A program made the position numbers and the translations under genes. This document shows, in pieces, positions 7,079 to 9,988 of a stretch of DNA of 9,988 nucleotides. Position 1 is the stretch's first letter. The number at the start of each line of letters is the position of its first letter. Below the pieces are notes generated by a model. That model saw only the letters and a program-made list of their open reading frames with translations, was not told the DNA's origin and did no database searches. Source of the DNA: Pseudomonadota bacterium (lineage in GTDB: Bacteria > Pseudomonadota > Gammaproteobacteria > Burkholderiales > Burkholderiaceae_D). The stretch lies in NCBI GenBank assembly GCA_023409175.1, contig JAEYIG010000186.1, forward strand, positions 1 through 9,988. Direction: 5' to 3'.

Positions 7079-7774
7079 TTAAACCCCGAACGCATGAAGT
7101 ATATAAGGCGTCAAAAGGCCTGTCAGGGTGCCGTTGATAATCAGCCCAAGGCTTGAATAGACGCCCAGTTTGATGTTTTTTTCCATTGCGTGGGACGTTC
7201 CGACGGCATGTGCCGCGGCGCCCAATGCCAGACCCTGCGCAATCGGGCTTTTTACACGGACGAGTTTCAGAAACGCCCGTCCGAAAATGGCGCCCAGAAT
7301 ACCGGTCAAAATGACGATAATGGCCGTTAACGACGGTATACCGCCCGTCAGTTTGGATACTTCCATTGCAATCGGTGTCGTCGCCGATTTTGGGGCGAGC
7401 GAAATGGCCACTTCCAGTGAAGCACCGAGGTGAAGAGCGATCAGATAGGCTGAAGTGGCTCCGACAATACACCCGACCAGCTGGCATGCCAGAATCGGGA
7501 GGGCCTGTTTCCGGATTTGCTCGATTTGAAGGTACAGGGGCACGCCCAGTGCCACAATGGCCGGTTTCAGGAGAAACTCGATATATTTTCCGCCCTGATA
7601 ATACGTTTCATAGGAGATGTCTCCCATTTTCAGGACCAGGATGATCAGTATGATGGCAACAAGAATGGGGTTCAATATAATCGACTTGAGCCGTTTCTGA
7701 AGCAGTTGGGCTCCCCAGAACAACCCGACGGTGAGGGTAACGGCAAACAGCTCGCTGTGCAGAAATTCGTTCAT
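7079..7774 (-). CDS. lrgB: LrgB-family membrane protein
   Basis: Integral inner-membrane protein of the LrgB/CidB/YohK family, the partner of LrgA. The 231-residue sequence has several hydrophobic helices (about 10-28, 34-50, 65-83, 90-115, 147-168 and 205-228). It carries the family hallmarks LKPAIVALGVPLY (69-81), LAPKSATTPIAM (126-137) and GLALGAAAHAVGTSHAM (181-197). These proteins were first described as antiholin-like modulators of autolysis; later work on homologues points to transport of pyruvate (Bacillus) or glycolate/glycerate (the plant plastid fusion PLGG1). Its ATG overlaps the lrgA stop as ATGA, so the two are translationally coupled and made together. No LysR-type or two-component regulator gene, a common neighbour, is in view. 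Confidence 0.92.
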   Translation of the reverse strand: MNEFLHSELFAVTLTVGLFWGAQLLQKRLKSIILNPILVAIILIILVLKMGDISYETYYQGGKYIEFLLKPAIVALGVPLYLQIEQIRKQALPILACQLVGCIVGATSAYLIALHLGASLEVAISLAPKSATTPIAMEVSKLTGGIPSLTAIIVILTGILGAIFGRAFLKLVRVKSPIAQGLALGAAAHAVGTSHAMEKNIKLGVYSSLGLIINGTLTGLLTPYILHAFGV

Positions 7775-8109
7775 AACATTTTACGGATGAGTTGGTATGT
7801 CCAGCCAGTGGTGAACAGGACGAGCAACATGCTTCCGACCGTTGCAAGCACTATTGGCACCAGCTCTGCCTGAATGACGCCAAAATAGAGCATCAGGGCG
7901 ACACCGGGAGGAACGAAAAACAATCCGAGATGTGAGAGGAGGAAATCCGAGAACCCTTTAACCCATTCGAGTTTGACCAGCCCGACCTTGAGCGAAAAAG
8001 TCAGGATCAGCATGCCTAACAGAGATGAGGGAAAGTTGATGTGGGTGGCGTGGACAATCAGTTCGGCGATTGCCAGACAAATGAAGATGATGGAACACTG
8101 GCGAAGCAT
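7771..8109 (-). CDS. lrgA: LrgA/CidA-family holin-like membrane protein
   Basis: Small inner-membrane partner of LrgB. I start it at the ATG at 8109 (112 residues) because AAGGA lies 9 bases upstream and the protein then begins directly with the first membrane helix. An ATG at 8166 would add 19 polar residues and cannot be excluded. Four hydrophobic helices are visible (about 5-20, 28-45, 55-75 and 84-105). Family marks are the FPSSLLGM segment (26-33, the usual P-x-S-x-x-G-M) and LFFVPPGVALM (63-73). There is no cleavable signal peptide. Together with lrgB it likely forms an oligomeric transporter or channel for small organic acids. It is separated from the upstream Sel1 gene by 131 bases that contain a strong dyad, which suggests its own promoter. 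Confidence 0.88.
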   Translation of the reverse strand: MLRQCSIIFICLAIAELIVHATHINFPSSLLGMLILTFSLKVGLVKLEWVKGFSDFLLSHLGLFFVPPGVALMLYFGVIQAELVPIVLATVGSMLLVLFTTGWTYQLIRKML

Positions 8110-8198
8110 TTTTCCAATTCCTTGGTTCAGAAACAAATTTGCAACTCGTGCATACGATAGCACCATTTGAGTCCGGAAACATGAGGGAATAACGAAAT

Positions 8199-8218
8199 TT
8201 CAGTATGGAAATACTGAA
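8199..8218. promoter_or_regulatory. Perfect dyad upstream of lrgAB (operator or weak terminator)
   Basis: TTCAGTAT (8199-8206) and ATACTGAA (8211-8218) are perfect inverse 8-mers around GGAA. A related element, CTTCATACCTGAA, lies at 8225-8237. The site is about 90 bases upstream of the lrgA start and 22 bases past the Sel1 stop. The AT-rich stem and lack of a T-run on the minus strand make a terminator less likely than a regulator site. The spacing and the ATAC/GTAT core would suit a LysR-type protein. Confidence 0.4.
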
Positions 8219-8240
8219 GAATGACTTCATACCTGAATAA

Positions 8241-9188
8241 TCAATGATACGATTTCGGATTGTCCGCTTCAGGGATGGAAATCATGTTCAATGCAATCTG
8301 GCAGTCCCGGCAACCTGCCTTGATTCCTTTTTTGAACCACTCAATAGCCTTGTCGGCGTCCTGTTCAACACCGAGTCCTTTTTTATACAGGGTGCCGAGC
8401 CATAAATAAGCCGGCAGGTATTGCAGCTCAGTTGCTTTTACCAGCCAGAGAAGACCTTTTTCAGTATCGGTTTTCCCATGACTGCCCGTGACCAGATAAT
8501 GGCCGAGTATCGCCATAGACCTCTCATCGCCACTTCTGGCCACTTTCGTAAGCCATTCATGGGCGAGTTCAATATCCTGGGGAAGCAGCTTGCCCGCGAA
8601 ATACATATCTGAAATATGGTTTCCTGCATTCAGGTAGCCGCTATTGAATGATTCCTCAAGTTTTTGCAGTCCCAGTCTGGGGTTTAAGGAACAACCTTCC
8701 CCGTTCATAAGCATCATGCCGACAGCGGCTTTTGCGGACAGTACGCCGTTGTCAGCGCCAAACGACAATAATTCAAATGCCCTGGATTTGTCAGGCAAGA
8801 CTCCATAACCTGATTGATAGAGCCAGCCAAGGTTGGCATGTGCTCTCGGTTCACCAAGAGCGATTGCCTTTTCGTACCAGTCGACGGCTTTGGACATATC
8901 CTGCGGAACGGCTATGCCAATGGCATATATTTTGCCCATATGAAATGTTGCTGCCGGGTCTCCCGTTTCAGCCAGTTTTTCAATGCGGTGAATGGCTTTG
9001 AAATAGTTGACAGGTGCCATATTGTCGAGGTATTTCCCCGACTCGATGTGAGCTTTGGCCTTCTCCAGATATTTTGCCATATATGGAGAGTGGACGGCGT
9101 AACAGACGAAATCGCCGTGGGAATCACTGTATTCGATTTCTGACCAGATGATGTCGTCAATTTCATTATCTGACTCGGGCGTAACCAT
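8241..9188 (-). CDS. Cytoplasmic Sel1-repeat protein
   Basis: A 315-residue solenoid protein likely to serve as a protein-protein interaction scaffold; the partner is unknown. After an acidic N-terminal region of about 60 residues (ESDNEIDDIIWSEIEYSD) and a helical lead-in, six contiguous Sel1 repeats of exactly 36 residues follow (79-114, 115-150, 151-186, 187-222, 223-258, 259-294). A half repeat comes next, containing a CRDC pair (C293, C296). Typical repeat features are A-x-x-x-L-G-x-x-Y-x-x-G and A-x-x-W-x-x-K-A. There is no signal peptide or lipobox, unlike many secreted Sel1 proteins. The ATG at 9188 has AGGTG just upstream. It lies 37 bases after the 84-residue gene, so the two are probably cotranscribed and may work together. 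Confidence 0.88.
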   Translation of the reverse strand: MVTPESDNEIDDIIWSEIEYSDSHGDFVCYAVHSPYMAKYLEKAKAHIESGKYLDNMAPVNYFKAIHRIEKLAETGDPAATFHMGKIYAIGIAVPQDMSKAVDWYEKAIALGEPRAHANLGWLYQSGYGVLPDKSRAFELLSFGADNGVLSAKAAVGMMLMNGEGCSLNPRLGLQKLEESFNSGYLNAGNHISDMYFAGKLLPQDIELAHEWLTKVARSGDERSMAILGHYLVTGSHGKTDTEKGLLWLVKATELQYLPAYLWLGTLYKKGLGVEQDADKAIEWFKKGIKAGCRDCQIALNMISIPEADNPKSYH

Positions 9189-9225
9189 ATTGCACCTGTG
9201 CCAAAGCTTTATCGTTCAAAACGGA

Positions 9226-9480
9226 TCAGGAAAACGGTCTTGGATCTTCAATGGAAACACGATACTGATACGTTTCACCATTTGCGCCGCCCGGAGGCAA
9301 CGGCATCAGACCTCTTGGATCAAGCCGAACCTTGTACAAAGGTATCGGTTCTTCGCCTTCTTTGTTTTCCCATTCGAAAACGGCATAAGGAACACCATCG
9401 AGATAAACCAGATCGACAACAAAAACTCCCTGGATTTCTCCGGAACGCGAAATAAGAGTACGAATTTTAGAAATTTCCAT
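9226..9480 (-). CDS. Uncharacterised 84-residue protein
   Basis: I do not recognise this family. The product looks mainly beta-stranded: alternating hydrophobic stretches IQGVFVVDLVYLD (17-29) and PYAVFEWEN (31-39), an acidic turn EGEEP, then PLYKVRLDP (47-55), a proline/glycine-rich loop (59-68) and a final strand YQYRVSIED (71-79). There is no signal peptide, membrane helix or metal motif. An AAGGG lies about 12 bases before the ATG at 9480, a little far. Normal codon use and a tight 37-base gap to the Sel1 gene argue that it is real and in the same operon. It could be a small ligand-binding or protein-binding domain that the Sel1 scaffold recognises, but that is inference only. Confidence 0.7.
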   Translation of the reverse strand: MEISKIRTLISRSGEIQGVFVVDLVYLDGVPYAVFEWENKEGEEPIPLYKVRLDPRGLMPLPPGGANGETYQYRVSIEDPRPFS

Positions 9481-9533
9481 AGAATGATGAACCCTTCTGA
9501 TGACTTAAAAAACGGAACAGGAATAACAATACC

Positions 9534-9662
9534 ATGATAATGGAAAAGATTGTTGCACGAGCACAGCTTATCAGGCAGGAAATGAATAATCTAATGCCGA
9601 GTTTGATATTTCTTCAGGAATTTCCGGAAAGTCGGCAGGCAGCCTCAAATCAGGAAGTCTGA
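9534..9662 (+). CDS. Possible 42-residue small protein
   Basis: A plus-strand frame from ATG 9534 (second ATG at 9540) to TGA 9662 encodes 42 residues, MIMEKIVARAQLIRQEM at the start, then NNLMPSLIFLQEF and a polar tail. The first 30 residues would form an amphipathic helix pair. An AGGA (9518-9521) lies 12 bases upstream. It occupies nearly the whole gap between the minus-strand XRE and 84-residue genes and overlaps the XRE 3' end by 18 bases. I do not recognise it. It could be a genuine small gene, the remnant of a longer one, or a chance ORF; use of the rarer ATA, CTA and CGA codons makes me cautious. Confidence 0.35.
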   Translation: MIMEKIVARAQLIRQEMNNLMPSLIFLQEFPESRQAASNQEV

Positions 9663-9917
9663 CGGGAGTTTCTTTTTATCGATTTTCGACAGGAACAGAT
9701 CGAAAAACTCATAAGGCGTCATGTCAAGCGCTTTAAGAACCGCAACCAGTTCAATGACGTCAAGACGTCTTCCTACGTTTTCATATTTGGAAACAAAAGA
9801 CTGTGGTTTGTTCAATCGTTCGGCCACTTCGATCTGAAGCAGGCCAAGCTCCTGCCTCCGGGCTATCAAGAGCTCGGCCAGCAGGTTGTATGGATATGAG
9901 TGTATGGGATGTGCCAT
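9645..9917 (-). CDS. Short XRE-family transcriptional regulator
   Basis: A 90-residue single-domain DNA-binding protein with a Cro/C1-type helix-turn-helix. The ATG at 9917 has AGGA 7 bases upstream. The HTH runs from about residue 13 to 68: LLAELLIARRQELGLLQIEVAERL (12-35) forms helices 1 and 2, with the usual T of the LTQ motif replaced by L. The recognition helix is PQSFVSKYE (38-46), followed by RRLDVIELVAVLKALDMTPYEFF (50-72). This is the widespread PQSFVSKYE subtype found as stand-alone regulators and next to mobile elements and toxin-antitoxin loci. A dyad 15-41 bases upstream of the start suggests autoregulation. No toxin gene is recognisable downstream; the upstream side is outside the window. 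Confidence 0.92.
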   Translation of the reverse strand: MAHPIHSYPYNLLAELLIARRQELGLLQIEVAERLNKPQSFVSKYENVGRRLDVIELVAVLKALDMTPYEFFDLFLSKIDKKKLPSDFLI

Positions 9918-9932
9918 ATCATCATCCTATAA

Positions 9933-9958
9933 CCGGATACAAAATATTCGATATCCGG
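9933..9958. promoter_or_regulatory. Candidate autoregulatory operator of the XRE gene
   Basis: CCGGATA (9933-9939) and TATCCGG (9952-9958) are inverse 7-mers with centres 19 bases apart, just upstream of the XRE start. CCGGAT also repeats directly at 9933 and 9955, 22 bases apart (two helical turns), and ATCCGGAT (9953-9960) is itself palindromic. The AT-rich spacer contains, on the minus strand, a TATTTT that could be a -10 element. An XRE dimer binding here would cover its own promoter. Confidence 0.4.
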
Positions 9959-9988
9959 ATTTGGAATATGTTTGATATGCATTAAAAC

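Noticed and set aside
7035..7487. A 150-residue minus-strand open frame
   Set aside because: Same strand as lrgB but another frame, His/Arg-rich with no membrane pattern; lrgB has the true family motifs.
8110..8166. Longer LrgA start at 8166
   Set aside because: Possible, but 8109 has the better ribosome site and begins at the first membrane helix; kept as an alternative in the lrgA entry.
9621..9630. TTTCCGGAAA palindrome downstream of the XRE gene
   Set aside because: Ten-base palindromes of this kind recur by chance; there is no T-run and no repeat of it near a start site.

Overview
The window looks like a chromosomal segment of a Gram-negative betaproteobacterium, most likely in the Oxalobacteraceae. 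A heptosyltransferase I of the lipid A inner core (waaC) implies an LPS outer membrane. The slt-type transglycosylase, the HD-domain class II CCA enzyme and the LrgA/LrgB pair all read as proteobacterial. The moderate GC content (about half) would fit Oxalobacter better than its GC-rich relatives. That placement is inferred from protein resemblance and composition, not from a marker gene.

Left part (1-5037) is housekeeping. On the minus strand a 5-formyltetrahydrofolate cyclo-ligase gene (fau) is followed 29 bases later by waaC, which runs off the left edge. Divergent from fau, with only 39 bases between start codons, is slt, a periplasmic soluble lytic transglycosylase with signal peptide. 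After a 192-base gap with two small hairpins comes cca. Its start codon overlaps, as ATGA, the stop of a 12-codon leader ORF that I also annotate.

Middle (5038-7078) holds a GNAT-family acetyltransferase on the plus strand. Its 3' end overlaps by 10 bases a convergent small gene for a 59-residue acidic/basic protein with an ETFPASDP motif. Divergent from that small gene is a metallo-beta-lactamase-fold hydrolase, with a readable promoter and palindromes in the 70-base gap. It ends in a perfect 9-bp hairpin facing the lrgB 3' end.

Right part (7079-9988) is nearly all minus strand. In transcription order it has a short XRE-family regulator, an unrecognised 84-residue protein, a cytoplasmic protein of six exact 36-residue Sel1 repeats, then lrgA and lrgB overlapping by ATGA. 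A 42-residue plus-strand ORF lies between the XRE gene and the 84-residue gene. Likely operator-like dyads sit upstream of the XRE gene and upstream of lrgA. This right part is the accessory-looking, least explained portion.

No stretch longer than 300 bases lacks a gene. I saw no tRNA, rRNA, CRISPR array, insertion sequence or prophage structural gene. No clear previously undescribed system is evident. The best candidates for a second look are the XRE / 42-aa ORF / 84-aa protein / Sel1 cluster and the leader ORF of cca.
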